DNA from: AR5 sp041497115
GTDB taxonomy: Bacteria; Methylomirabilota; Methylomirabilia; Rokubacteriales; CSP1-6
Assembly: GCA_041497115.1 (NCBI GenBank)
Contig: JBGQFW010000013.1
Location: 1 to 64,000, forward strand
Length of the DNA stretch: 64,000 nucleotides
Direction of reading: 5' to 3'
Part shown: piece after piece, positions 1 to 8,573 of the stretch
Numbering within the stretch: the stretch's first letter is position 1
Layout: each line of letters begins with the position of its first letter
Notes under the pieces: generated by a model
Databases searched by the model: none
What the model was told of the DNA's origin: nothing
The model's input: the letters and a program-made list of their open reading frames with translations, nothing else
Position numbers and translations under genes: made by a program

Positions 1-699
1 GGCGCTGATCCCGGCCTCCTCCAGCAGCTTGGCGGCGGCCAGCGCGACGATCACCATGCTGCTGGTGGCGACGATGGTGATGTCTCGGCCCTCGCGCTTG
101 ATCTCGGCCACGCCGAACGGGATCGTGTAGTCCTCGGCGGGCACCGGGCCCTTCATCCGGTACATCATCTTGTCCTCGAAGATCACCACGGGGCTGTCGT
201 CGCGGATGGCGGTCTTCATCAGCCCCTTGGCCTCGTAGGGGCCGGAGGGCAGCGCCACCTTGAGGCCGGGGACGTGGCTCACCCAGGCGTGCAGCGACTG
301 CGAGTGCTGGGCGGCCGAGCGGCGCGTGGCGCCCAGCGTGGTGCGGAAGACGATCGGCACCTTGATCTTGCCGCCCGACATGTAGTGCGCCTTGGCGGCC
401 TGGTTGACCATCTGGTCCATCGTGAGCGTGATGAAGTCGCCGAACATCACGTCCACGATCGGCCGCATGCCGGTCATCGCCGCGCCCACGCCGATGCCGG
501 CGTAGCCGGGCTCGGAGATCGGGGTGTCGATGACGCGCTTGGTACCGAACTCCTGCACCAGCCCGACCAGCGTCTTGAACGGGTGGCCCGCCTCCGCCAC
601 ATCCTCGCCGAGGATGAACACGCGCGGGTCGCGCCGCATCTCCTCGGCGATCGCCTCCTTGACCGCGTCGCCGTACGTCAGCTCGCGCACGTCGCTCAT
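1..699 (-). CDS. 2-oxoacid (pyruvate/acetoin-type) dehydrogenase E1 component, beta subunit (3' end cut by window edge)
   Basis: The visible 233 residues run from an ATG at 699 to the left edge without a stop. The protein opens with MSDVRELTYGDAVKEAI and continues with a GEDVAE motif and PISEPGYAGIGVGAA, the conserved N-terminal half of transketolase-like E1-beta subunits. With an alpha subunit it forms the thiamine-diphosphate site that decarboxylates pyruvate, acetoin or a branched-chain 2-oxoacid; the substrate cannot be told from sequence. The upstream alcohol dehydrogenase ends 10 bp before this start, so the two are probably cotranscribed. An alpha subunit occurs on the same strand about 14 kb away (14844-15827) rather than next door. 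Family call is firm, substrate open. Confidence 0.9.
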   Translation of the reverse strand, partial: MSDVRELTYGDAVKEAIAEEMRRDPRVFILGEDVAEAGHPFKTLVGLVQEFGTKRVIDTPISEPGYAGIGVGAAMTGMRPIVDVMFGDFITLTMDQMVNQAAKAHYMSGGKIKVPIVFRTTLGATRRSAAQHSQSLHAWVSHVPGLKVALPSGPYEAKGLMKTAIRDDSPVVIFEDKMMYRMKGPVPAEDYTIPFGVAEIKREGRDITIVATSSMVIVALAAAKLLEEAGISA

Positions 700-709
700 G
701 ACGGCTCCT

Positions 710-1720
710 TCATGGCCCCGGGTGGACCAGGATCTTCGCATGCCGCTCGGGTGAGGCCAGCTCCTCGAACGCGGAGGCCACGCCGTCGAGGCCGACGTGG
801 CCGGTGACGAGCGGCGTGGTCGGGATCGCGCCCTCGGCGATGTGCCGCAGGGTGGCGGCGAACTCGTCCTGCGTGTAGCCGAGGACGAACTGCAGGCTCA
901 GCTCCTTCACCGTCCCGATCATCGGATAGATCGTGTCGGCCTCCATGCAGACGCCCACCACGACGATGCGCCCGCCGCGCGGCGCGGCGGCCATCACCTG
1001 GTCGAGGATGCCGGGCACGCCGACGCACTCGAAGACGACCGCGGGCCGCACGCGCGACCAGGGCACCGTCTCGGCCGGGTCGACGACCTCGTCGGCGCCG
1101 AGCGCCAGGGCCAGCTCGCGCCGCCGCGGCGAGAAGTCGGCGGCGACGATCGGCGCCGCCTTCGCCAGGCGCAGCGCGGCGATCACCGCCAGCCCGACCG
1201 GGCCGCAGCCGATGACCAGCGGCGCCTCGCCCGGCGCCAGCCGCGCCTTGTTCACGGCGTGCAACCCGACGGCCATCGGCTCGGTCAGCGCCGCCTGGTC
1301 GGTCGGCAGGCCGTTCGGCACCTCGAGCAGCAGCGCCTCGCTGAGCCGCATGTACTCGCCATAGCCGCCGGGGTGGTCGTTCGAGTAGCCGATGCCCTCC
1401 GGCCCCGTCTCGCGCGCGAGCGTCGGCCGCGAGCAGACGCGCGCGCCGACGGCGGGCGTGCCCCTGGTCTGCGGCCCGCGCTCGACGATCTCGGCGCAGA
1501 ACTCGTGACCCATGACGACGTCGCGGTCGGGATCCATGACGCGCGCGAGCCCGGCGCGCCGCCCGGTCTCGACGAACCGGTCGGCGTGCTTCAGCGCGTG
1601 CAGGTCGGAGCCGCAGATGCCGCACGCCAGCGTCCGCACCAGCACCTCGCCCGGGCCCGGCTGCGGCACCGGCACGTCGGCCACCACCAGCTTGCGGTCA
1701 CGCATCACCACCGCGCGCAT
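710..1720 (-). CDS. zinc-dependent alcohol/polyol dehydrogenase (MDR family)
   Basis: This 336-residue medium-chain dehydrogenase oxidises or reduces an alcohol/carbonyl with NAD(P). The catalytic-zinc ligands are visible: Cys36 in CGICGSDLH and His72-Glu73 in GHE. The Rossmann motif IGCGPVGLAV lies near residue 170. The usual four-cysteine structural-zinc lobe (about residues 90-110) is absent, as in some sorbitol/threonine dehydrogenase relatives. A GGAGG sits just upstream of the ATG. An 18-bp operator-like dyad lies about 39 bp upstream (1759-1776). It precedes the E1-beta gene by 10 bp, so alcohol oxidation and 2-oxoacid cleavage (for example acetoin or butanediol use) may be linked; that pathway is inference. 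Confidence 0.88.
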   Translation of the reverse strand: MRAVVMRDRKLVVADVPVPQPGPGEVLVRTLACGICGSDLHALKHADRFVETGRRAGLARVMDPDRDVVMGHEFCAEIVERGPQTRGTPAVGARVCSRPTLARETGPEGIGYSNDHPGGYGEYMRLSEALLLEVPNGLPTDQAALTEPMAVGLHAVNKARLAPGEAPLVIGCGPVGLAVIAALRLAKAAPIVAADFSPRRRELALALGADEVVDPAETVPWSRVRPAVVFECVGVPGILDQVMAAAPRGGRIVVVGVCMEADTIYPMIGTVKELSLQFVLGYTQDEFAATLRHIAEGAIPTTPLVTGHVGLDGVASAFEELASPERHAKILVHPGP

Positions 1721-1758
1721 CCTCGCCTCCCACTCTCGCCTCGCCGTGCGCGGCCTAG

Positions 1759-1776
1759 GGTATCAAATTCGACACC
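1759..1776. promoter_or_regulatory. operator-like dyad upstream of the alcohol dehydrogenase
   Basis: The 18-bp sequence GGTATCAAATTCGACACC matches its own reverse complement at 14 of 18 positions, with the four mismatched positions placed symmetrically. It lies 39-56 bp upstream of the minus-strand alcohol dehydrogenase start, a typical place for a GntR- or TetR-type operator. No regulator gene is adjacent, so the binding protein is unknown. Confidence 0.4.
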
Positions 1777-1796
1777 TTACTCAGCGACGACGTCAC

Positions 1797-1964
1797 AACG
1801 AGGATGAGGCGCAGGGTTTGAGGTCACAAATCGTGACCTCAAAGGCGCCGAGGGGTCGGGGTGGGCGCCGCTACCTCCCATATGTCTTCACCGAGCAGGG
1901 TGTGGCGATGCTGTCGAGCGTGCTCCGCAGCCGCCGCGCGATCGAAGCCAACATCGCGAGCTGA
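1797..1964 (+). pseudogene. ORF6N-domain protein remnant
   Basis: In the frame ending at the TGA at 1962-1964 the sequence reads GLRSQIVTSK, then GRGGRRYLPYVFTEQGVAML, then SSVLRSRRAIEANIAS. This is the core of the ORF6N domain, a phage- and plasmid-associated putative DNA-binding domain. No start codon with a plausible upstream domain exists: the N-terminal part is missing, and the frame upstream is only the antisense shadow of the dehydrogenase. The domain normally continues past NIAI into a C-terminal helix, which is also lost. This is a degraded fragment left in the 410-bp gap between the dehydrogenase and the aldolase, probably from a past mobile-element or phage gene. Nothing else recognisable was seen in this gap apart from the dyads. 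Confidence 0.7.
1817..1843. repeat. perfect 11-bp inverted repeat inside the ORF6N remnant
   Basis: TTTGAGGTCAC and GTGACCTCAAA flank a 5-nt spacer (AAATC). The repeat coincides with the codons for LRSQIVTSK of the ORF6N fragment. It could be a chance consequence of that codon string, a relic of an autoregulatory site, or a site used by the element that brought the gene. Confidence 0.5.
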
Positions 1965-2131
1965 TGTCGCCGCCGATCTCACACCGCACGGCGATTGGAT
2001 TCCGGCCAGGACCAGGGACGGCCTCACACTGACATCGGAGGACGGCCTGCCGCACCGATCACGCCTGAGGGTCAAGACGTGATATATGGAGGGGCGGGAA
2101 AGCCGACCCCCCCTAGCCCAGGAGGCACGAT

Positions 2132-3166
2132 ATGCCGATTGCCACCCCGGAGATCTACGCGGAGATGCTGGACCGCGCCAAGAAGGGCGCCTTCGCCTAT
2201 CCGGCCATCAACGTCAGCTCGTCGCAGACGCTCAACGCCGCCCTCCGGGGCTTCGCCGACGCCGCCAGCGACGGCATCATCCAGGTGTCCACCGGCGGGG
2301 CGTCCTACCTCTCCGGCTCCAAGGTGGACGACATGGTCGTGGGCGCCTCGGCGCTGGCCGAGTACGCGCACGTGGTGGCCGCCCGCTACCCGATCAACAT
2401 CGCCCTGCACACCGACCACTGCCCCAAGAACCGCCTGGACAAGTACGTCCGCCCGCTCGTCAAGATCAGCCAGGACCGGGTGGCCAAGGGCCAGGCGCCG
2501 CTCTTCCAGTCGCACATGTGGGACGGCTCGGCGGTCTCGCTCAAGGAGAACCTCGAGATCGCCCGCGAGCTGCTGGCCGCCTGCCGCAAGGCCAAGATCG
2601 TCCTCGAGGTCGAGATCGGGGTCGTCGGCGGCGAGGAGGACGGCGTGGTCGGGGCGATCAACGAGAAGCTCTACTCCACTTCGGAGGACGCGCTGCTCAC
2701 CGCCGAGGCGCTGGGCACCGGCGAGAATGGCCGGTACCTGCTCGCGGCGACGTTCGGCAACGTGCACGGCGTCTACCAGTCCGGCCACGTCAAGCTGCGC
2801 CCGCCGGTGCTCAAGCAGATCCAGGACACGGTGGGCAAGAAGACCGGCAAGGCCAAGCCGTTCGACCTCGTGTTCCACGGCGGCAGCGGCTCGCTGCTCG
2901 AGGAGATCCGCGAGACGCTCGACTACGGCGTGGTGAAGATGAACATCGACACCGACACGCAGTACGACTTCACGCGTCCCATCGTGGACCACATGATGAA
3001 GAACTACAACGGCGTGCTGAAGGTGGACGGCGAGGTCGGCGAGAAGAAGGCCTACGACCCGCGCACGTGGGGCAAGATCGGCGAGACCGGCATGGCCGCC
3101 CGCGTCGTGCGCGCCTGCGAGGATCTGCGCTCGGCGGGCACCAGCCTGTCGGCCGCCAAGGCCTGA
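2132..3166 (+). CDS. fbaA: class II fructose-bisphosphate aldolase
   Basis: This 344-residue zinc enzyme reversibly cleaves fructose 1,6-bisphosphate to dihydroxyacetone phosphate and glyceraldehyde 3-phosphate in glycolysis and gluconeogenesis. Class II motifs are intact: HTDHCPKN (His93, Asp95, His96), the metal-binding GNVHGVY, the phosphate-binding FHGGSGS and KMNIDTDTQ. Length and motif spacing match the FbaA (class IIA) branch. A strong AGGAGG lies 6 bp before the ATG. The gene faces 6-phosphogluconate dehydrogenase convergently, which places two central sugar-phosphate enzymes side by side. No clear sigma70 promoter was recognised upstream. Confidence 0.95.
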   Translation: MPIATPEIYAEMLDRAKKGAFAYPAINVSSSQTLNAALRGFADAASDGIIQVSTGGASYLSGSKVDDMVVGASALAEYAHVVAARYPINIALHTDHCPKNRLDKYVRPLVKISQDRVAKGQAPLFQSHMWDGSAVSLKENLEIARELLAACRKAKIVLEVEIGVVGGEEDGVVGAINEKLYSTSEDALLTAEALGTGENGRYLLAATFGNVHGVYQSGHVKLRPPVLKQIQDTVGKKTGKAKPFDLVFHGGSGSLLEEIRETLDYGVVKMNIDTDTQYDFTRPIVDHMMKNYNGVLKVDGEVGEKKAYDPRTWGKIGETGMAARVVRACEDLRSAGTSLSAAKA

Positions 3167-3176
3167 AACGCGTCGG

Positions 3177-3196
3177 GGGCGCGGTCACCCGCGCCC
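3177..3196. terminator. GC-rich hairpin between convergent aldolase and 6-phosphogluconate dehydrogenase genes
   Basis: GGGCGCGG and CCGCGCCC form an 8-bp perfect stem with a 4-nt loop (TCAC). It sits between the aldolase stop (3166) and the end of the opposing gene (3229). There is no T-run on either side, so it is a possible bidirectional terminator rather than a classical one. Confidence 0.4.
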
Positions 3197-3228
3197 ACGA
3201 CATCCCCCGCTGTTCCCGTCCCGCGGTC

Positions 3229-4254
3229 TTAGTGGCCGCCGAACTTCCTGCGCATCGCCTGCAGCGTCTTGCAGGCGAAGGCGTCGTCACCGCGCGAGGT
3301 GAAGCGCTGGTACAGCGACGCCGTCAGCACGGTGGCCGGGATGCCCTCGTCGATGGCGGCCAGCACGGTCCAGCGGCCCTCGCCGGAGTCCGGCACTTCC
3401 GCCTTGTCATGCGACAGCTCGGGATCCTCGAGCAACGCGGCCGCGGTGAGGTCGAGCAGCCAGGAGGCGACGACGCTGCCCCGCCGCCACACCTCGGTGA
3501 TCTCGGCCAGGTTGAAGTCGTACTGGAAGTGCTCGGGGTTGCGCAGCGGCGTGACCTCGGCGCTCGCGGCCTCCCGCCCCTTCTTGCCGACGTTCGCGTG
3601 CTTGATGACGTTGAGCCCCTCGGCGTAGGCGGCCATCATGCCGTACTCGATGCCGTTGTGGACCATCTTCACGAAGTGCCCGCCGCCCGATGGGCCGCAG
3701 TGCAGATAGCCGTCCTCGGCCGTGGTGGGCTTGGCCTTCTCGCGTCCCGGGGTCCGCTCCGTGGTGCCGCGGCCGGGTGCCAGCGCCTTGAAGATCGGGT
3801 CGAGATGCTTCACCGCCGCGTCCGGGCCGCCGATCATCAGGGAGTAGCCGCGCGCCAGACCGAAGACGCCACCGCTGGTGCCGACGTCCACGTACTGGAT
3901 GCCCTTGGCGCCCAGCTCCTTGGCCCGGCGGATGTCGTCGATGTAATAGGAGTTGCCGCCGTCGATGAGGATGTCACCTGACTGCAACAGAGGCACCAGG
4001 TCGGCGATGACCCGATCCACCACGCCCGCCGGCGTCATCAGCCAGACGGCCCGGGGCGGGGTCAGCTTGCTGATCAGGTCCTTGAGCGCGGAGGCACCCC
4101 CCGCCTGACCGTTGGCCTCCTTCTGGACCCGCTGCTGTGTCTCCTTGATGACCTCTTCGCTACGGTCGCTGACCACCAACTGGTGGCCGGCCTTGGCGAG
4201 GCGGACCACCATATTCTGTCCCATGCGGCCCAACCCAATCATGCCCAGTTGCAC
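3229..4254 (-). CDS. gnd: 6-phosphogluconate dehydrogenase, decarboxylating (short form)
   Basis: The 341-residue product oxidatively decarboxylates 6-phosphogluconate to ribulose 5-phosphate, yielding NAD(P)H, in the oxidative pentose phosphate pathway. It opens with a Rossmann motif (GMIGLGRMGQNM) and contains the substrate-binding SGGGHFVKMVHNGIEYGMM with the catalytic Lys and the following Asn. It also has the TSGG loop. At 341 residues it belongs to the short (YqeC/GndA-like, about 300-340 aa) class that lacks the long C-terminal extension of the roughly 470-residue enzymes. Short-class enzymes are often NAD-dependent, which is inference here. It is monocistronic, convergent with fbaA. 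Confidence 0.93.
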   Translation of the reverse strand: MQLGMIGLGRMGQNMVVRLAKAGHQLVVSDRSEEVIKETQQRVQKEANGQAGGASALKDLISKLTPPRAVWLMTPAGVVDRVIADLVPLLQSGDILIDGGNSYYIDDIRRAKELGAKGIQYVDVGTSGGVFGLARGYSLMIGGPDAAVKHLDPIFKALAPGRGTTERTPGREKAKPTTAEDGYLHCGPSGGGHFVKMVHNGIEYGMMAAYAEGLNVIKHANVGKKGREAASAEVTPLRNPEHFQYDFNLAEITEVWRRGSVVASWLLDLTAAALLEDPELSHDKAEVPDSGEGRWTVLAAIDEGIPATVLTASLYQRFTSRGDDAFACKTLQAMRRKFGGH

Positions 4255-4425
4255 GGTGAGGCTCCTTTCTACGACGGCAGACGTGTCCCCCGGCTATACA
4301 CCGCCCACGACCCGCCCCGCAAGCCGGAAATTCGCCCTCGGCCTTGACACGCGCGGCGACGGGGGGCTATGTCTTCGCCGTGCGCCGGCCCCCCTCCAGT
4401 CGCCGGCGCCCCTGAGGGAGAGAGC

Positions 4426-6162
4426 TTGGCGGGCTGGCGCGTCACCATCGGCGTCAAGATCTTCGCGATCGCGGCCGGCCTGCTCGCCCTCATGGCGGTG
4501 GTCGCGCTGCTCTCGCTGAATCTCGCCCGGGACGTCGGCAAGCAGCTCGACTACGTCATCAACGACTACATCCCGGGCTACGGCGCCCTCGCCCGCGCCA
4601 GCGTCCGCTCGGTCGAGCAGGGGCTCTACCTGCGCCGCCTCGTCATCGGCTATCTGCAGACGCCGCCGGACACGGCGTCCATCGACGTGGACCGGCGCGT
4701 CTTCGCCGAGAAAGGGCGCGCGACCGATCTCGAGCTGGCGGCGGCGCGCAAGGAGATCGGGGAGCGGCTCGCCGACCCCGGCCGGTTCACGGACGTCGTG
4801 GCGCTCGCGCGGCTCGACACCCGCATCGAGCTGATGGGGGTGGAGCGACAGCGTTACGAGCAGGAGGCGGCGGCGACGCTGGCGGCGCTGGAGGCAAGGG
4901 ATCTCGTGACGTTCCAGCGCACGCTGGCCACGGTCGACAGGATGCGGGACGAGCTCGACGCCCGGATCGACGCCGCCCGCACCGAGATGCTGCGCCTCGC
5001 CGAGGGGGCGGCGACGAACACGCGTCTTCGCCAGAACCAGGTCATCCGGGTGAGCGTCGTGGTCATGACGATCGCGGGGATCCTGGGGCTGCTGGCCACC
5101 GGCTTCATCAGCTTCAGCCTCGCGCGGCCGGTGCGCCGCCTGCTCGCGGGCACCAAGGCGGTGGAGGCGGGGGCGCTGGACACCGTCGTCCCCGTCACCT
5201 CGGGGGACGAGATCGGCGTGCTCACGACCGCGTTCAACGAGATGGTCGCCCAGCTGCGGGTGAAGGAGCGCATCCGCGAGACGTTCGGCAAGTACATGGA
5301 TCCGCGCATCGTGGAGGGGTTGATCGACCGGCCCGCGCTCACCGGCGCCGCCGGCGAGCGCCGGGTGATGACCGTGTTCTTCTGCGACATGAAGGGGTTC
5401 ACCTCGATCAGCGAGGGGCTGACGCCGACCGGCCTCGTCAACGTCATCAACCACTACCTCACGACGATGTCGGCGCCGATCCGCCAGCACAACGGCATCA
5501 TCGACAAGTACGTGGGCGACGCCATCATGGCGTTCTGGGGGCCGCCCTTCAGCACCGCCGAGGAGCAGGCGCGCCTGGCCTGCCTGGCCGGCCTCGACCA
5601 GCTCGCGCGGCTGACGCCCTTCCGGGCGGAGCTGCCGGAGCTGATGGGCATCCGGCGCGGCGTGCCGGAGATCAACATGCGCATCGGCATCGCCACCGGC
5701 GAGACGGTCGTCGGCAACATCGGCTCCGACGTCATCAAGAGCTACACGGTCATGGGCGACACCGTGAACCTCGCCTCCCGTCTGGAGGGCGCGAGCAAGG
5801 CGTACGACACCCGCCTCCTCGTCGACGAGACGACCGTGACGCAGGCGGGGGACGCCATCGAGGCGCGCGAGATCGACTCGATCCTGGTGGTCGGCAAGAC
5901 CGAGCCGAACCGGATCTTCGAGGTGCTCGGACGCACAGGGGAGCTCGACGCCCCCCGCAGCGCGCTCCGCGACCACTTCGCGGCCGGCCTCGCCGCCTAC
6001 CGGGGCCAGGCTTGGCCGGAGGCGACGGCGCAGTTCGAGGCGTGCCTGACCGCGGTGCCCGGCGACGGGCCCGCCCGCGTCTTCCTCGAGCGCGTCGCCC
6101 ATCTGAGCCGGCACGCGCCGGGGCCGGACTGGAACGGCGTGTGGACGCTGACCGAGAAGTGA
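4426..6162 (+). CDS. membrane-bound class III adenylate/guanylate cyclase with HAMP domain
   Basis: Order: N-terminal membrane segment, a roughly 170-residue extracytoplasmic sensor region of unknown type, second membrane segment, HAMP linker (LARPVRRLLAGTKAV onward), class III cyclase domain, and a short TPR-like C-terminus ending DWNGVW. The cyclase has both metal-binding aspartates (FFCDMKGF and DKYVGDAIMAF) and the YTVMGDTVNLASRLEG segment, so it is probably active. An ATG at 4369 is possible. The TTG at 4426 is preferred because GAGGGAGAG precedes it and the resulting N-terminus (MAGWRVTIGVKIFAI) aligns with the paralogue at 15863. Its stop overlaps the start of the downstream MFS gene (GTGA), implying coupled translation. 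Confidence 0.88.
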   Translation: MAGWRVTIGVKIFAIAAGLLALMAVVALLSLNLARDVGKQLDYVINDYIPGYGALARASVRSVEQGLYLRRLVIGYLQTPPDTASIDVDRRVFAEKGRATDLELAAARKEIGERLADPGRFTDVVALARLDTRIELMGVERQRYEQEAAATLAALEARDLVTFQRTLATVDRMRDELDARIDAARTEMLRLAEGAATNTRLRQNQVIRVSVVVMTIAGILGLLATGFISFSLARPVRRLLAGTKAVEAGALDTVVPVTSGDEIGVLTTAFNEMVAQLRVKERIRETFGKYMDPRIVEGLIDRPALTGAAGERRVMTVFFCDMKGFTSISEGLTPTGLVNVINHYLTTMSAPIRQHNGIIDKYVGDAIMAFWGPPFSTAEEQARLACLAGLDQLARLTPFRAELPELMGIRRGVPEINMRIGIATGETVVGNIGSDVIKSYTVMGDTVNLASRLEGASKAYDTRLLVDETTVTQAGDAIEAREIDSILVVGKTEPNRIFEVLGRTGELDAPRSALRDHFAAGLAAYRGQAWPEATAQFEACLTAVPGDGPARVFLERVAHLSRHAPGPDWNGVWTLTEK

Positions 6163-7760
6163 CGCCGCCGCCCGAAGCGCCGATCACCCCCGCCCGCAAG
6201 TGGGCCATCACCCTCACCGTCATGGTGGTGGCCTTCATGCAGATCCTCGACACCAGCGTCACCAACGTCGTGCTGCCCCACCTGCAGGGGTCGCTCTCGG
6301 CGGGGCTGGACGAGGTCTCGTGGGTGATCACCTCCTACCTCGCCGCCAACGCCGTCGTCATCCCCGCCACCGGCTGGCTGGTGGGGATATTCGGGCGCAA
6401 GCGGTTCTTCCTGATCTGCTCCACGCTGTTCGTGGTCAGCTCGTTCCTCTCGGGCGCCGCCCCCGACCTGCCCACGCTGATCGTGGCGCGCATCTTCCAG
6501 GGGCTGGGCGGCGGGCCGATCATCCCGCTCTCGCAGGCGATCCTGTGGGAGATCTTCCCGTTCCACCAGCGTGGCCTGGCGATGGCGGTGTGGGGCGTGG
6601 GGTTCATCCTGGGCCCGATCCTGGGGCCGACCCTTGGCGGCTACCTGGCCGACGAGTGGTCGTGGCGCTGGATCTTCTACATCAACCTGCCGGTGGGGAT
6701 CGTCGGCTTCCTCATGGCCAGCGCCTTCCTGTTCGATCCGCCCTACCTGCGCCGAGCCACGCGTGTCGACTGGTGGGGGCTGGGGCTGATGGTCGCGGGC
6801 TTCGGCTGCCTGCAGCTGGTGCTCGACCGGGGCGAGCGCGAGGACTGGTTCGAGTCCTCGGCGATCGTCGTGCTGGCCGTCGTCGCCGTCGGCGCGCTCG
6901 TCGCCTTCATGGTCCGCGAGCTGACCGCGAGCGAGCCCATCCTGGACCTCCGGGTGTTCGCCGACCGCAACTTCGCCACCGGCGCCACGCTGATCGCCAT
7001 CGTCGGCTTCGGGATGTTCTCGGGCATGCTGCTGGTCGCTGTCTTCACGCAGAAGCTGCTGGGCTACGACGCGTGGACCTCGGGGCTGGTGCTGGCGCCC
7101 GGCGGCATCGGCAACATCTGCTCGCTCTTCGCCTCCGGGCTGGTGACGCGCATCGACCAGCGCTGGATGCTGGCGTTCGGCTGCCTGCTCAACGCGGTCA
7201 GCCTGTACATGATGACCTCGCTGACGCTCGGGATGGACTACTGGGCGCTGGCCCTGCCGCGCTTCATCCAGGGGTTCGCGGTCGGCTTCATCTTCGTGCC
7301 GCTGTCCACGCTGGCGCTGGCCACGATCCGCCGCGACAAGCTCATCAACGCCACCGCGGCGTACGGCATGCTGCGCAACCTCGGCGGCAGCGTGGGGATC
7401 GCCGTCGTCACGACGCTGCTCGCCCAGCGCAGCCAGTTCCACCAGGCCACGCTAGTGAGCCACATCACCGTCTGGGACCCCGAGACGCGCGCCCAGCTCG
7501 CCAAGTGGGCCGGCCACTTCATGACCCAGGGCACCGACGGCTTCACCGCCGAGCGGCAGGCGATGCTGATGCTCTATCGCGACACGGTGGCGCAGGCGCA
7601 GCTGCTCGCCTACGCCGACGACTTCTGGCTGCTGGCGCTGATGTTCGCGGCGGTGCCGTTCTTCCTGCCGCTGATGCGGCGGATCCGGCTCGGCCCGGTC
7701 TCGTCGGCCTCGGCGCCGGCCACCGACCGCCCGGCCGCACCGGTCGAGGAAGGCGTGTAA
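6159..7760 (+). CDS. DHA2-family MFS exporter (EmrB/QacA-like)
   Basis: The 533-residue protein is a 14-TM proton-driven exporter of the DHA2 family. Visible signatures are FMQILDTSVTNVVLPHLQG in TM1, the GWLVGIFGRKRF loop between TM2 and TM3, and the TM5 motif GPILGPTLGGYL with WRWIFYINLP after it. The start is the GTG at 6159, inside the stop codon of the upstream cyclase (GTGA). Any longer N-terminus would be an out-of-frame reading of that gene. No membrane-fusion (EmrA-like) partner is adjacent, so it may work alone. Substrate unknown. It probably shares a transcript with the cyclase and the SDR gene 9 bp downstream. Confidence 0.9.
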   Translation: MTPPPEAPITPARKWAITLTVMVVAFMQILDTSVTNVVLPHLQGSLSAGLDEVSWVITSYLAANAVVIPATGWLVGIFGRKRFFLICSTLFVVSSFLSGAAPDLPTLIVARIFQGLGGGPIIPLSQAILWEIFPFHQRGLAMAVWGVGFILGPILGPTLGGYLADEWSWRWIFYINLPVGIVGFLMASAFLFDPPYLRRATRVDWWGLGLMVAGFGCLQLVLDRGEREDWFESSAIVVLAVVAVGALVAFMVRELTASEPILDLRVFADRNFATGATLIAIVGFGMFSGMLLVAVFTQKLLGYDAWTSGLVLAPGGIGNICSLFASGLVTRIDQRWMLAFGCLLNAVSLYMMTSLTLGMDYWALALPRFIQGFAVGFIFVPLSTLALATIRRDKLINATAAYGMLRNLGGSVGIAVVTTLLAQRSQFHQATLVSHITVWDPETRAQLAKWAGHFMTQGTDGFTAERQAMLMLYRDTVAQAQLLAYADDFWLLALMFAAVPFFLPLMRRIRLGPVSSASAPATDRPAAPVEEGV

Positions 7761-7769
7761 GGGGACCCC

Positions 7770-8561
7770 ATGGATCTCGAGCTCACGGGCAAGGTCGCGA
7801 TCGTCGGCGGCGCCAGCAAGGGGCTGGGGCGGGCGTGCGCGCAGGTGCTCGCCGCCGAGGGCGCCCGGGTGGCGCTGTGCAGCCGCTCGCAGAAGGATCT
7901 CGACCGGGCGGCGCAGGAGATTCGCGACACCACGGGCGCCGACGTCCTGGTGTTCGCGGGCGACCTGGATCGCGCGGAGACGATCCGTGACCTCGTCGCC
8001 GCCACCGTCGAGCGGTTCGGGCGCCTCGACATCCTCGTCAGCAACTCCGGCGGTCCGCCGCTGGCCCGCGCGCAGAGCGCCACCGAGGAGCAGTGGGCCA
8101 CCGCGGTGCAGCGCTCGCTGCTGTTCTTCGCGCGCATGGCGCGCGAGAGCGTGCCGCACCTGCGGCGCGGCGGCGGCGGCCGCATCATCAACATCCTGGC
8201 GTCCACCGTCTACCAGCCGATCCCCAACCTGGCGCTGTCCGGCGCCACGCGCATGGGCGTGGTGGCGTTCGCCAAGAGCCTGGCCGACGAGGTCGGGCGC
8301 GACGGCATCCTGGTCAACAACGTGTGCCCCGGCTCCATCCTGACCGAGCGCATGCTGTCCAACGTCACCGCGCGCGCCAAGGAGACCGGCGTGTCGGTGG
8401 AGGAGGCGCTGCGGCAGCGCGCGGCCGAGACGGCGGTGGGGCGCGTCGGCGAGCCCAGCGAGATGGCGTATCTGGTGGCGTTCCTCGCCTCCAGCCGCGC
8501 CAGCTACATCACCGGCACCACGATGCTGGTGGACGGCGGCCTCGTGCGCTCGGTCCTGTAG
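7770..8561 (+). CDS. SDR-family oxidoreductase lacking the usual YxxxK
   Basis: This 263-residue protein has a classical Rossmann start (VGGASKGLGRACA), the NSGG motif and a C-terminal TGTTMLVDGG typical of FabG-like SDRs. The catalytic Ser-equivalent is in NILAST. The position that normally carries YxxxK reads SGATRMGVV, so neither Tyr nor Lys is present; a subgroup of FabG-like SDRs shares this divergence. It may bind NAD(P) without the standard chemistry or use a different acid-base residue. It lies 9 bp after the MFS gene, probably in one operon. The exact substrate is unknown. Confidence 0.88.
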   Translation: MDLELTGKVAIVGGASKGLGRACAQVLAAEGARVALCSRSQKDLDRAAQEIRDTTGADVLVFAGDLDRAETIRDLVAATVERFGRLDILVSNSGGPPLARAQSATEEQWATAVQRSLLFFARMARESVPHLRRGGGGRIINILASTVYQPIPNLALSGATRMGVVAFAKSLADEVGRDGILVNNVCPGSILTERMLSNVTARAKETGVSVEEALRQRAAETAVGRVGEPSEMAYLVAFLASSRASYITGTTMLVDGGLVRSVL

Positions 8562-8573
8562 GGCGCGCCGGCC

